64,000 nt of DNA, taken from Arctopsyche grandis (taxonomy: Eukaryota; Arthropoda; Insecta; Trichoptera; Hydropsychidae). Positions 10,501 through 20,110 of this stretch are shown here, piece after piece. Each line of letters begins with the position of its first letter. Position 1 is the stretch's first letter. The position numbers and the translations under genes are program-made. Location of the stretch: the NCBI RefSeq assembly GCF_051622035.1, contig NC_135360.1, positions 16,496,501 to 16,560,500 on the forward strand, given 5' to 3'. The notes under the pieces were generated by a model. It was given only the letters and a program-made list of their open reading frames with translations, was not told where the DNA came from and ran no database searches.

Positions 10501-12090
10501 TATTTTTATGTTATATGGTTATCAATAGTGATAAAAGCTACACAGCATAAAGTTTTTGTTAGTAAAATAAAAATCAAAGTACAAGTTTGGATGCAGTTTT
10601 AAATTAGTACGATTATTGTATAAGCTATAACTTAAAAACACTACTTTTACTAGAAAAACTATTAAAGAATTTCTATTAGTAGAGATTCAACCTTGAAAAT
10701 GATCATCTTCGGAAATGAATTGACCCTGTTGAGCTAAACTGGATAAGAGAGCTGGATGATACTCGAGATGATCTAAACACCAAAGTAAAAATTAAACTAC
10801 TTTTACACCTATACGTTCATTTCAATCTAAAATAATATAAAGTATATATTTCGAATAATATATCAACACCACCATTAGAAACAAACCATAAACGGCCTAC
10901 GTTTAAACAAACAATATAAATATCCTACTTCATGCTTTACTTTTTCATTTAATATAACATCTTCAATGTAATTTTGTATATAACTGTCACTCGTCTAAAA
11001 TGTTTCTAATGATTTATAAGAATAGCATGCAGCGAATGCAGCTATGTTTACCTCTAAATCCAGGTTGGAGAGATGAATACTCATCTCCGGAAAGTACATA
11101 AGATATATTGGCACTCTGATAACCGGACGGCAGACCAGGAGAACTAATAATTCCTCCATATTCAGCCAACGCTGACAAATTAGTGAGCAATTGTTTTTGG
11201 GGAGAATCCTCCATACTGAAATTAAATGTTTAATAAATATAATATATTTTGAAATATACACATTTACATTTTTTATTTAATTTATATTACATGTCTATAA
11301 TAATATAACTTACGATCTAGCTGGTTGAATAGGTTGCATTGTCACCACTCCAGGACTAGATCCGAGATCCTTAGAATGACTCTTAGAATGATGACTTTTT
11401 TCACTGCTGTGTTTTGACGATGTTGATGCAGAAGTAGGCTCCTATAATATGATTTATGATTAAAATCTGCACAATATTATTCATATCGGTGGCATTCAAC
11501 GAATGTAAAAAATCAGTTTATTGATTTTTATGTTTTATAAAACACCATTATAATATATACAACGGTGAATAAACATACATTACGATTTGGATTAAAATTC
11601 TGACATGTTTAGTTAGAGAACAAGAAAAATAAATAGATTCGTAGATGTTTTTCACACCGAAGAGAAATATAATAAACAGTTGCAACATGGACGGGATGTA
11701 GTTTATATAAATAATCTTATAATAGTTTGATTCAGTTTAAAGTATTTCACATCGCTATCAAAAAATCTCGCGTATTAAGTAATGAATACGTACTTGATAG
11801 ACTGCAGATTGTATTTGGTCCACACGCAAATCTGTCAATGCTGGAGATTGGCTCCTACTGGGAAGTTTACCGCTGGTGATTACTTGTAAACTTTCTTTTT
11901 TGTTGTCTTTGGTGTTGTCGGATTCTTTGTCCTTCGAGTTGTCTTTGTTGCGATCATTATCCTTCTCTCGGCTACCTTCCTTTCTGTCTCCGGCACTGTC
12001 CTTACTTCTTTCTCTCGCACCATTGTTTTCTTTATCCCTTTGACTCTCCTTACCACTCCCTTCTCCCTCCCTCTCTCCCGCCGCCTTCAT
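4450..12090 (-). CDS. Tmcc: TMCC-family transmembrane and coiled-coil domains protein (Dementin-like), 14 exons
   Basis: Exons, 5' to 3' on the minus strand: 12090-11794, 11441-11314, 11215-11052, 10772-10692, 10237-10103, 10026-9866, 9794-9718, 9644-9514, 9330-9156, 6375-6258, 6180-6070, 5991-5884, 5802-5621, 4591-4450. They sum to 2010 nt (669 residues plus TAG), and all junctions are GT-AG with matching phase. The protein has a charged, low-complexity N-terminus (1-75). Next come the family core with [19 protein letters not shown] (about 267-285), the FEKKNQKSA helix, [19 protein letters not shown] (about 367-385), a Ser/Glu-rich linker, and a second coiled coil ([14 protein letters not shown], then TELHQNE). 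Two hydrophobic helices follow, at about 594-619 and 626-640. This matches vertebrate TMCC1/2 in order and length (about 650-710 residues). Family members sit in the ER membrane by a C-terminal hairpin. The start is the first ATG after an in-frame TAA at 12150-12148; an upstream coding exon remains possible. Confidence 0.93.
5226..5300 (-). CDS. Tmcc: Candidate in-frame cassette exon of the TMCC gene
   Basis: The 75-bp stretch is preceded by a T-rich tract ending ATACAG and followed by a consensus donor, GTAAGTG. It is open in the reading frame set by exon 13, has the same phase (2) at both ends, and would add 25 residues ([20 protein letters not shown] and LFLHT) to the loop between the two membrane helices. 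Vertebrate TMCC proteins align without a gap there, so I treat it as alternative and leave it out of the main model. An alternative acceptor at 5282 would give a 57-bp in-frame version. Confidence 0.45.
5621..5802 (-). CDS. Tmcc: TMCC exon 13 (residues 563-623), first membrane helix
   Basis: Encodes [20 protein letters not shown], a Gln-rich segment shared with TMCC proteins, and then a hydrophobic helix at about 594-619 ending MPFLRTR. The acceptor is TTATAG. The donor is GTTACT, after two bases of the Arg codon. Confidence 0.94.
5884..5991 (-). CDS. Tmcc: TMCC exon 12 (residues 527-562)
   Basis: Encodes [20 protein letters not shown] and [15 protein letters not shown], the last coiled-coil segment before the membrane hairpin. 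It enters and leaves in phase 0; donor GTATTC. Confidence 0.93.
6070..6180 (-). CDS. Tmcc: TMCC exon 11 (residues 490-526)
   Basis: Encodes [20 protein letters not shown], then [17 protein letters not shown], almost identical in pattern to the vertebrate [20 protein letters not shown] segment. It enters and leaves in phase 0; donor GTACAT. Confidence 0.95.
6258..6375 (-). CDS. Tmcc: TMCC exon 10 (residues 450-489)
   Basis: Encodes [20 protein letters not shown] and FEKMK, the first part of the second coiled coil. The acceptor is TTTCAAG. The donor is the non-consensus GTTCTT, accepted because both phases and the family alignment continue through it. Confidence 0.87.
6850..7800 (+). mobile_element. 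Decayed piggyBac-type element with TTAA ends
   Basis: Flanked by TTAA at 6846-6849 and 7801-7804, the duplication made by piggyBac transposases. The terminal inverted repeats are CCCTTTGGCTGCTACGA on the left and CCCTTTGACTGCTACAA read inward from the right. The element is 951 bp, too short for an active transposase, but keeps an acidic N-terminal reading frame at about 7400-7625. Confidence 0.85.
7400..7625 (+). pseudogene. Relic of a piggyBac transposase N-terminus
   Basis: Starts [18 protein letters not shown], an acidic Ser/Asp/Glu-rich opening common in piggyBac transposases. The frame is broken near 7467. The acidic reading continues in another frame ([14 protein letters not shown] and later [14 protein letters not shown]) and stops at about 7627. 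The catalytic DDE/D domain is absent, so it cannot be a functional transposase. Assignment rests on the TTAA-flanked element around it and on composition, not on a catalytic motif. Confidence 0.6.
9156..9330 (-). CDS. Tmcc: TMCC exon 9 (residues 392-450)
   Basis: A variable Ser/Pro/Glu linker that ends [13 protein letters not shown], resembling the Ser-rich linker of TMCC proteins. It is followed by the gene's longest intron (6376-9155), which holds transposon sequence. The donor is GTAAGT. Confidence 0.9.
9514..9644 (-). CDS. Tmcc: TMCC exon 8 (residues 348-392)
   Basis: Encodes [18 protein letters not shown] followed by [19 protein letters not shown], which is the family [19 protein letters not shown] block. 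The donor is GTAAGT, phase 1. Confidence 0.95.
9718..9794 (-). CDS. Tmcc: TMCC exon 7 (residues 323-348)
   Basis: Encodes a Gly/Ser turn, then [15 protein letters not shown], matching the family RQPKDVLRDMQQGLK segment. The donor is GTATGT, phase 2. Confidence 0.92.
9866..10026 (-). CDS. Tmcc: TMCC exon 6 (residues 269-322), conserved coiled-coil core
   Basis: Contains [16 protein letters not shown], then [19 protein letters not shown]. This is the family's most recognisable stretch and is close to vertebrate TMCC1/2. The donor is GTATGT, phase 0. Confidence 0.95.
10103..10237 (-). CDS. Tmcc: TMCC exon 5 (residues 224-269), start of conserved core
   Basis: A Gly/Ser linker is followed by the helix [20 protein letters not shown], corresponding to the start of the first TMCC coiled coil. 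It ends in FRD, the Asp codon being shared with exon 6. The donor is GTACTA. Confidence 0.9.
10692..10772 (-). CDS. Tmcc: TMCC exon 4 (residues 197-224)
   Basis: Encodes [18 protein letters not shown] and an acidic end, leading to the Gly shared with exon 5. The acceptor is GTTTAG. The donor is the weaker GTTGAA, but the phase fits on both sides. Confidence 0.8.
11052..11215 (-). CDS. Tmcc: TMCC exon 3 (residues 142-197)
   Basis: Begins with the T that completes a Ser codon, then [20 protein letters not shown]. The acceptor is TTTCAG and the donor GTAAAC. The internal ATG could serve a shorter isoform but has no sequence support of its own. Confidence 0.87.
11314..11441 (-). CDS. Tmcc: TMCC exon 2 (residues 100-142)
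   Basis: Ser/His/Lys-rich, with repeated HSK and SHSK motifs, so probably disordered. It enters in phase 0 after TATTATAG and leaves with donor GTAAGT after two bases of the Ser codon. Confidence 0.85.
11794..12090 (-). CDS. Tmcc: TMCC exon 1 (residues 1-99), probable start
   Basis: The candidate ATG at 12090-12088 begins MKAAGEREG. The first 75 residues are very rich in K, D, E, N and S and look disordered. The exon ends after the codon for Q of AVYQ with donor GTACGT, phase 0. An acceptor-like AATAAAG before 12122 could instead make this an internal exon read in the same frame. Confidence 0.75.
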
Positions 12091-12444
12091 TTTCGATTTG
12101 AGTTTGGAAGGAATTTTGGCGGCTTTATTCGCAATCAATGGGGTGAATTAAATTTGAATTTTTCTCGATGATAACAGAATATTTTAATTAGTTTCATTGT
12201 CAAAAACTTTCACTTTTCAAACATCACACAATTGAACCGTAGTACAAACACATATGAACCATTAAGTATAGATTTAAATTAAAATAATTTTAATTTAGTG
12301 TCATTAAACATATATATCACAATCAATATTAAAATATGAATTAAATTTAAATTGGAATTATTTTATAAAGGGGGAAAAAATCAGTATATATTATTGGTCA
12401 ATTATTAATAATGATATTACTAATGAATAAATGTGAATAAATTT

Positions 12445-13152
12445 TTATTGTGTTTTATTATTATTGGTGAAGACGCGCAACAACAAACATTTTATTTTAT
12501 CAAATGAGGATGATTTCTGACACGGGTACAACTCTCCATCAATATGCCTCAGACATAAATTAGAGCGAATCTTAGATCCTCGTTCGGTGAACGATTCTTG
12601 ATCACTGTCGCAGACTTCGGACTCGTCCGAGGCAAATGTGTACTCTTCATTCAAAACTTGCTTGGTCGGGTCGAAGCTGTAGATGACACTTTTGCGTTTT
12701 GACGAAAATCTTCTCAAATTTGTAGCGTTTTCTTTGGCACTGTGACTCCTCGTCACTTTTCGACCGCGCCTGGCAGTCGGAGCGAAGGTCTGAACGGACT
12801 TTTGACCGCCAAGAGCTCGCTCTTGCTCCTTCTTCAGATACTGCCAGCTGGCTATGATCGATTCCCTACGGAACAGCTTCTGTTCTTTCGGCGGCTGGCG
12901 AGAATCGCTCTCGGTGTAATTCAATTGACTGTCAGTATTGGCTCCGATGTATCGTACGGGTGCACGAGAACTCTTAGCACTCGAGTTGGTAGGTTTGTAC
13001 AGATTATTTATGTCGTTATACGTCAGCTCAGGTCTCGGCTCAAATATACACTTGTTTCTTGTGTTTACAAATTCACCAGAGTGGATGCCTGCGTTTTGTT
13101 TGCGCACAGTCTGTTTTGACGCCGAATCAGACTTTGCTGACGATTGCTGATT
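12445..13152 (-). CDS. Terminal coding exon of an unrecognised gene
   Basis: An open frame of 235 codons and TAA begins right after a good acceptor (TATTTGCAG). It is polar and basic, with Ser-rich and Arg/Lys-rich stretches such as RRGRKVTRSHSAKE and RRFSSKRKSV, an acidic patch SDESEVCDSDQESFTE, and no membrane segment. Codon choice is more GC-balanced than the surrounding DNA, which favours real coding. The stop lies within AATAAAA, and another AATAAA lies just upstream, so the transcript could end close by. I do not recognise the family. It lies upstream of the TMCC exons on the same strand and may be a separate gene or an alternative TMCC 5' exon with early termination. Confidence 0.55.
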   Translation of the reverse strand, partial: NQQSSAKSDSASKQTVRKQNAGIHSGEFVNTRNKCIFEPRPELTYNDINNLYKPTNSSAKSSRAPVRYIGANTDSQLNYTESDSRQPPKEQKLFRRESIIASWQYLKKEQERALGGQKSVQTFAPTARRGRKVTRSHSAKENATNLRRFSSKRKSVIYSFDPTKQVLNEEYTFASDESEVCDSDQESFTERGSKIRSNLCLRHIDGELYPCQKSSSFDKIKCLLLRVFTNNNKTQ

Positions 13153-13789
13153 CTGCAAATAATAAAGAAATAATCCATGAATAATTATATCAGTAATGCA
13201 AATTGTGACTCATACAAGTCACACAAGTGACTCATTAAAAGATCATAAAACGAATAACTGAGGTCAGAAAAACCTCAGATAACCCTCATATACAAACATA
13301 CATAATTATGCAAAATATTGCATTGAAACTCTTCCTTGCAATACTATCAGAGAGAATGTAAAATTCTGCAGTTGTAAAATTGACCATGTAATTTGTGCAA
13401 ACTTTTGAAGGAAAGATATGATATAGTGACCTGTTCAAATATCTACGACGCAGGTGAACCAAACATGAAACTTGATCCCTGGTCAAGGAGACAAATTAAC
13501 ATGTGAGGCCAGTCAATAGGTACATGTTCATATGTATGTTACTGACAGAAAATCGTTTTTAATTGTGTAATTTATTTGCGCACACAGTCACATTTCACAT
13601 GATATGATCATTATCATTAGTCGCATAGGGTTACCATTTTTTAATGAACACTTATCTAACTCGCATTGATCAGGTGGGTCATTTTTTATTAAACTTTTTA
13701 GTTGGGAATAATATGAATGAACATCCAGTTATTTAATTTACTATTAAAAATGTCTATATTAATATTATTGACTCTGAAATAACAATGTG

Positions 13790-14270
13790 TATACTACACG
13801 GCTGGCTCTATGGGGCAGCACCTAAGGCTTAGGCCTAGGGCACAGTGAGATGTCCTCATTTTTTTTACTATAATATTGAAAAAAAAGCTCCTCTTTAACT
13901 TGAAGATAAAACATTTTAAATTCAACTTTAAGTAACAATATTATAATTTACAAGGAACGCATGAGGTTGACCGTCAAATATCAACTACTCACGAATAAAA
14001 TATGCCTGGCAATAATCTGTCGTCGGTATAAATGGTTGCTTGTAATTGCATTTCAATAAAATATTTCTGAAACGTAACTTTCAACTAAATACACTTTCAT
14101 TAACTTTTAAATACACTTTCATTAATTTTTAAATAAACTTTCATTAACTTTTAACATTTAATGAAAGTTTATTTTTATAAAAAACCTTTTATATAATTTA
14201 AAAAAAATGGGGGCGCTGAAAACCAAACTGTCCTGGGGGCGCCATATACCCTCGGGCCGGGCCTGTGTAC
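13790..14270. mobile_element. Possible decayed hAT-like element
   Basis: The left end CACGGCTGGCTCTATGGGGC and the reversed right end CAGGCCCGGCCCGAGGGTAT resemble each other and hAT-type CAGGGCCGGC termini. Flanks are only loosely alike, so the duplication is eroded. It contains a short tandem repeat at 14090-14160. There is no coding sequence. Confidence 0.4.
14090..14160 (+). repeat. Short tandem repeat, about 23-bp unit
   Basis: Three imperfect copies of AAATACACTTTCATTAACTT followed by two or three T, ending with an inverted part-copy (AATGAAAGTTTA). Confidence 0.8.
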
Positions 14271-15094
14271 ACAAATACATGTGTATATGGATTTTTTGTT
14301 TATTTATTTAAAATAATTTATATGTATGAATGTATATCTAAATTAAATGATAAAAAAATTCAAGATAACAATAATGAAATAAAAATAAGAGAGGAAAAAG
14401 TAAACAAGAAAAAGAAATAACGAAATAAAAGAAAATACAAAAAGATAAAAATAGAACAGTAAAATGATAACTAAAAGAAAACGAAAATATAGAAAGAAAT
14501 GAAGATATTCGAAAAGAAGAATTATAAAAAACCTTTTAAGATTAAGAAAAACATGTAGCTTGTTTTGAAAAATATTAAGGTTTTCAGAATTTGCTACATT
14601 GTTGGGAAGACTATTTCAAACTTTAACCAGATGTAGCAAAAAGAATTAAACACCCACTAGCCATACATAACAGCTGCAACTTCGTAAGTACTATATTTAA
14701 AAACCAATTTATGAAACAATTTATTAGTAAGCAATAATAAACCATTGCTTACTAGTCAAATTTTATAAATTTATGAATCGACAAAAAAAATGTTGTCTTG
14801 GCGCAATTTTTGTTTCTAGAGATGACCTTGAAAGACGGAAAATCCGCTGGTTTCAATAAAAAAAATATTTGCAGTGCATTTTTATTTGCACTCTTTAGCA
14901 ATATGAATTAAAAAAAAATCTTAAAGATTTCATTATTCTGAACGCAAGCTTTCTTCCTAATGGAAATATAATACAATAATAAAAAAAAGATGCGACCTTT
15001 GAAATAAAGTACACAGCGTACTTCATATAATCATAGTGTGAATCATTCGAAATCTCGCATTTTCTCACATTTAATGTCACCGATTGTGACTCAC

Positions 15095-15230
15095 CGTTTA
15101 CAATTTTCTGAATTTCACGCACATATCGGAGCCATGCAAAAGGATCACCAATTGATAATTCGAGCTCCAATTTGAGGAAGGACGCGAAATTGACGATCTC
15201 GCACATTGGGTCAATGTTACCCAATTTCAT
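15095..15230 (-). CDS. Candidate first coding exon of the unrecognised gene
   Basis: ATG at 15230-15228 opens 45 codons, MKLGNIDPMCEIVNFASFLK to IQKIVN, that look like an ordered helical segment (LELELSIGDPFAWLRYVREI). It ends at a near-perfect donor, G|GTGAGT, in phase 1. The exon at 13152-12445 reads from phase 0 at its best acceptor, so direct joining would shift the frame. Either a later acceptor (GTCAG before CAAAGTC, phase fits), a missed small exon, or two unrelated genes could explain this. A short upstream ATG (ATGCGGTGTGATTGA) precedes it. Confidence 0.4.
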
Positions 15231-15802
15231 TTTACAACACGCAGACTTGTATTGACCTCTGCGTTCAATCACACCGCATTACAGCAGCGAGCGAGCCTAT
15301 GACGACTATACATCCATATGTACATACATAGGTTTAGCATAAATAAATAGCGTAATTGAATAAGGTCAGTGGTGTGGGACGTCTATCTCCTCGGGATCCA
15401 TCCACTCGTTAACCTGACACACATCAGCGGTCCCGGTGATCCAACAAACGATCCCGAGAGCGTCTCATTCCGGAGTCATTTGATTCGAATTAAGCCGAGC
15501 ATTAGTCACCAGCCCGCATCGGTATACATATACCTACATACATATAATACATAGTATGAAAACACTCATATAGAGCCCTTAGACTTTAGAGAACATCGTA
15601 TTCTCTTTTTATTTTTTATTCAGAGCTAACTTTTCCGTTTTCTCCAACGTTTTCTATCTATAATTCAGAGATTGCTTAAAATGTTAAATTCTACTATTTA
15701 TATATGTATGTACATTGGGATGAATGTTTGTTCGTTATGCAAATCTACAGTTTCCAATTTAGAACCACAAAATTGTAAGGTATTTTAATTTAGACAGCAG
15801 AC

Positions 15803-16388
15803 ATTTTATTTTATTCTATTCAATCAATCATGCACAATGCGACGAGTGTGCTATACAGATTAATAATTATTAATTTCTAGTGTTTTTACCCGTCTTCGCT
15901 CGGTATTTATAAACCGCTTAAACATGACCAATATAATAGTTAACATTTTATTAAATTTATTTGAATAGTTTTATTTTATTTAAATTAATTTGAATATTCA
16001 TTTGTTTTTCTATTACATTGAATGTCACGGATTCTACGAACCAAACAAACAAGTCTCTTTCGAAATTATATATTAGATATATTTACATTAAACAGGACAT
16101 CTATAGTCAAATATTGTATGGACAAATTTGCAGCATTTATACAAATCAGCGAAAGTCAAAACGCTGAATAACTCGAATTTTTACGCGAGAAATAGGAGAG
16201 GGATGGCAATTGGTTGGGACCGTTTCAATGATATTAGACAAATTGGCAAACTCCAATAGGAAACGATCGACCTTGGAGTCACATATCAAGATATGGTTCT
16301 ATCTGGCCAGCAGCACACACCAGGGATAGAACCCGTGACCACACAATTGAAAGCGTTACATGCTAACTATTGATCTATGCTGCTAGTT
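15803..16388 (-). mobile_element. tRNA-derived SINE, copy A, split by a Helitron
   Basis: The right end, read on the minus strand, has a tRNA-like head with a B-box-like GGTCACGGGTTCTATCCC. The body (CAAATTGGCAAACTCCAATA; TGGCCAGCAGCA) is shared with copies at 22394-22772 and 59630-59852. The left part (CAATCATGCAC and GTGTGCTATAC) matches copy B. A Helitron at 15877-16077 interrupts it. Confidence 0.7.
15877..16077 (-). mobile_element. Short non-autonomous Helitron
   Basis: On the minus strand it begins A|TC, then TAATATATAATTTCGAAAGA, and ends CCGAGCGAAGACGGGTAAAA then ACACTAG. It sits within a SINE that is uninterrupted at 22394-22772, which supports insertion. At 201 bp it has no coding capacity. 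Confidence 0.78.
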
Positions 16389-16414
16389 GAAAGAGATCGG
16401 AGTAACAATGAGCA

Positions 16415-16640
16415 ATTAGGCTAATAAAATGTATTGAAAATGGAAAAGTTGAAAAAGTATGATATAATGAAGTGGCAGTGGGTGGTAAATGGACAAAGGA
16501 AGTGTTTGAATGGTATTTAAGAGGACGCAGAAGAAAGCGAGGAAGGTCGATTAATCGTTAGGTGAATGAATTATTAATAGACTAATAAAATAGGCGAGAA
16601 AAAAATCGGAGACTTTTATCCAGCTGTTGATAAAAAAAAT
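16415..16640 (+). pseudogene. Heavily decayed non-LTR retrotransposon fragment
   Basis: The sequence around AAGTGGCAGTGGGTGGTAAA and the later ATCCAGCTGTTGAT parallels the C-terminal end of an insect endonuclease/reverse transcriptase element, as at 27694-27958 (KWQW, then a Gly/Arg-rich stretch, then the end motif). Many stops and shifts are present. Confidence 0.5.
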
Positions 16641-18050
16641 CTGATGATGATATGCGAATGAAATTTATTATGGGTAGAAGAGGATGAGATTGGAAGGTAG
16701 GAGTTGTAACCCGAACAAAACTTTTAAGCAAAGTTATACATACAAAATACTTCAGAGAAAAAATGTTTCAATGCTTTTAAAGAAACACACTTTCTGCAAA
16801 AGAAAATCCAAAACCAAACATGTACATATTACTTTTTATTAAATTTAAAAAAGCCAATAAAGCCTTGTTCACTCTGCGGGACAGTCTCACAACACCCATA
16901 AAAATTACAACATATTTTGTCACATCTACATACATAGTATATGTACATAGATCTGGATTAACGAAAACACGTCACAAACTAATCTCCAATCGCTGTCGAT
17001 TAATAACATTGCAAAATTAATTACAAACACGCCAAATCCACTTATAAATAAGGGATTTTCACACGTGGCGACTACTTCAGATTACTACAGTTTGAAATAG
17101 GGAAGGATATTGTTCACAAAATATTATATATATTGAACGTGGGTACGGTTATGTGTACGACCCTGCCGGCACTAACAATCGATAAGATTAGTGTGGCTCC
17201 GACACCCCACGATTCCGAACAAATCATGAGTTCAAATCACGCTCTCATATGGACAATCATCAATTCGATTTTGATCGATTCGAAGAATGTATGACCAGGG
17301 CCGTGACCTGGGTCGAGACCGCGAAGGGCATACGTCGTAGTACGCCTACACAACTGGTTCAAATTATGCCGTTCCGTTCAACTGTGACGCATTATTTTAT
17401 ATGTATGTATGTAGCTGCATATGGACATGGTGCATGCATAAATATGTACATATATGCGAGAGCTTCGAAGGGACTCCAACAAAGTAATATCTTCTTATTC
17501 TTGGGCGAGAAAGTTGGAGCAAACAGATACGTGTAGACCATTGTTTATGTATTGTACAAGTTTCAATATTGAGTTTAATAATAAGTGCAGAGACTGGCTT
17601 CTTGGAATCCGCAAGAGTGTATTAAATACACCAGATCTAAAGCAACTCTAATTCTATTACCACTTATGTACATAGATGTATGATTGGATTTTCATAGCAA
17701 AGTTTCATCTGTAAAAATCAATTTACATGCATATATGAAACTATGACGGGACAAAATAGTTTTGCATATTATGTATGTGAACTCCTTTGTTCTATTGTGT
17801 TTTTACATACAATATTGAGAATAGTGTATTTATGTCTGTATGTACGTACATATATGAGATTCTGATATAAATTGATTATTATTAATGAATAAAATATGAG
17901 CACTTATTATAATTTGTAATATGTAAAATTAATTCAAGACGTTTTTTTTATTAAAGTTTTTTTCATACATAGATTCACATATGTATTATTATGAAAAATA
18001 AAATAAAAAAATTAATATGAATAGAACGTGCCTTTAAGAACACACAGCGT
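16641..18050. other. No gene seen
   Basis: AT-rich sequence with ACATACATA runs. A patch at 17140-17350 is GC-richer and has a GAGTTCAAATCAC motif that could be a SINE B box, but no second copy was found in the window to confirm it. Confidence 0.4.
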
Positions 18051-18059
18051 ATTCTAAAA

Positions 18060-18139
18060 GGTGTTACGACAAAACGTCTAACGACACAACGTCTACGACA
18101 AAATGGACATTTTGTCCGTAGAAGTTTTGTCGTGGAACC
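18060..18139. mobile_element. 80-bp palindromic MITE with 9-bp target duplication
   Basis: Flanked by ATTCTAAAA at 18051-18059 and 18140-18148, both identical. The ends are GGTGTTACGACAAAACGTC on the left and GGTTCCACGACAAAACTTC read from the right. The centre is the palindrome ACAAAATGGACATTTTGT. The 9-bp duplication suggests a Mutator-like source. Confidence 0.8.
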
Positions 18140-18245
18140 ATTCTAAAAGTACTCTATGAAATATCTAAGTAAAGACTAATGGTAAGAACACGCTCAAAAA
18201 TATGGCACGGGATGCGTAGCTGCGATAAGCGAGCCTTCCGTCTCA

Positions 18246-18555
18246 TTATTAATTCGTACAAAACTATTAGTTCGACAAGTTTCTCCTACATTTATTAAAA
18301 TATGGAAATCATCGATCACTGTCAAAGACAGTGGTGGCTCGTCAGATGTTGTCTTTCTCCTCCACAAAGTCGTTCTTATGTGTGCGAGGAGTGTTTCGTA
18401 GGAGCGCCAACGCTTTTCGGAAACACTGCTCACGCACATGCAATTATGGACTGTGCGATAGAGATACAACATCTGACCAGCCGGCACTTGTCAAACCTTT
18501 GTCAATACAAAGATAAAAAATCACCAAAAACACTCCAGGGGGTGAGGTTTGCTTA
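18246..18555 (+). repeat. Interspersed repeat R, copy interrupted by a MITE
   Basis: Contains TTCGACAAGTTTCTCCTACA, then ATATGGAAATCATCGATCAC, and after the insertion GTCAATACAAAGATAAAAAA and ACACTCCAGGGGGTGAG. Related copies lie at 19985-20110 and 20285-20375 (reverse), 40829-40876 (reverse, partial) and 53340-53465. The class is not recognised. Confidence 0.65.
18329..18489. mobile_element. hAT-like MITE inside repeat R
   Basis: The left end is CAGTGGTGGCTCGTCAGATG; the right end read inward is AAGTGCCGGCTGGTCAGATG, then TTGT on both sides. Flanks are GTCAAAGA and GTCAAACC, an 8-bp duplication with two changes. Removing the insert restores the repeat R order seen in other copies (CACTGTCAAACC). 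Confidence 0.7.
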
Positions 18556-19984
18556 GAGATGCGAAGGTATAGATTTGAAGTAGCAGCTTTTTTGTTGAGA
18601 AAAACTAGCCAAAAAAGTACCTACCTCTCCGTGTGTTTTACCTTTAAGGTGAAGAGTATAGGATTGGCAGATTGTTTGAATACAAAACTTCAACTCGAAT
18701 GGAATTGTTTCCTAATTGGCCAAAGATTCGGATTGAGAAATAGTATTGTAATTCCGATCCAAATTAAAATGGAGAGGAGGGAGTAAAGATGAGATGAGAA
18801 AGTAACTCGGGAGCATTTGCATCAAACAGTAGAGTAAACTGGACTATGACTCATACGCTGTGAGCATAATATCATAGATGCATACAGTAGTAAACAAATA
18901 TGGAAGTAAAAGGTCATTGGATCAGGTGAATGCGAGAGCCAAGTAACTTATGAATGTATAGTTGAAAAACTGAGTTTCAGTTTGCTTACGTTGTACGTAC
19001 ATATATGTACAGTTGGATTAACACAAAGTCGTATGCAATACATTTATAATTCTATGCATACATATAATACGTTCAAACATGGAACAAACATTCTAGAATA
19101 CAACTGACGAATATAGCATGTATAAACTTTGCTACCAACACCTTAGCTGTCAAAAGTAATATCGTTCGTGGCTCGAATTGAGCACACATTTGCTTAATAG
19201 AAAAACCGTCGGTAATCATTTTGCCTAAAAATTCGTCTACATTAAAAAAATCATTACACGCCACATTATCTGGTTTAGAGAAAAGTGACTAAACGACAGC
19301 GAAAGTGTGCCGCGGGCCAAATCGCAGCTGCAAAGTCTACATGTAATTTTGACAGATGTTCCATTGACTTTCGCTCTGGTCGATGGATGGCACAGCCTAG
19401 GACGGGAAATAATACTGGGTCCAGGGGTCAAGGGATCTTTATCTCACAGACATTCGAAACAGTGCAAGATGGGCGAAGTTCAAGTAGCACGAGCATTTCG
19501 CGTGGACGGAGAACTTGGCTCGAGTGGCCCAAAAAGAAGAGGAAGTTGGTGCCAACTAAAGAAAAAGACTGAGAAAGTTGACAAAATTTGCAATATAACG
19601 CAACATTGTTATATTTCTCACTGTTGCCAACTATTACCAAGCTGTACAAAAAGATTGTTTTTTTTTGTAATCGCACAAAAAGTTGTAATTGTTAAAACTT
19701 TTTTACAAAACTACGTCCACAAATTGAACCTCGCTATATAACTTCACGGCGATATAAAAAAACTGATAGTACTCTGTAATTACCACCTTTTTAAAATTAT
19801 CGAAAATGTTGTATTAAAAGCATTTTCCTCTCTTATCTACTTCCTTCAGAGGTCAACAGAGGTGACTGACAGTTACATAAATATGTAGACACAGAGTGGT
19901 ACGCTGAACGTGCTTTTTTTATAGTTTTGCACATAATATACAAAAAAACCGCTGCTAGGTCAAATCTGTATTGTCGCGCCTCTT
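18556..19984. other. No gene seen; one GC-richer patch
   Basis: The 19285-19560 part is more GC-rich than its surroundings and open in several frames, with basic composition, but lacks splice context or a recognisable domain. I do not call it a gene. Confidence 0.4.
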
Positions 19985-20110
19985 CGCAAACCTCAACCTC
20001 TGTAGTATTTACGGTGATATTTTATCATTGTATTGACATAGGTTTTTACAGTAATCGATAATGGTGATTCCCATATTTGAAGATATATAAGAGAAACTGA
20101 TAAAATTGTA
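19985..20110 (-). repeat. Interspersed repeat R, copy
   Basis: The reverse complement contains CAAATATGGGAATCACCATT, ATCGATTACTG, CTATGTCAATACAATGATAA and ATATCACCG, matching 18246-18555 and 53340-53465. Confidence 0.6.

Noticed and set aside
17140..17350. Possible SINE or coding exon in a GC-richer patch
   Set aside because: A single GAGTTCAAATCAC motif and one short frame. No second copy or splice structure was found in this window.
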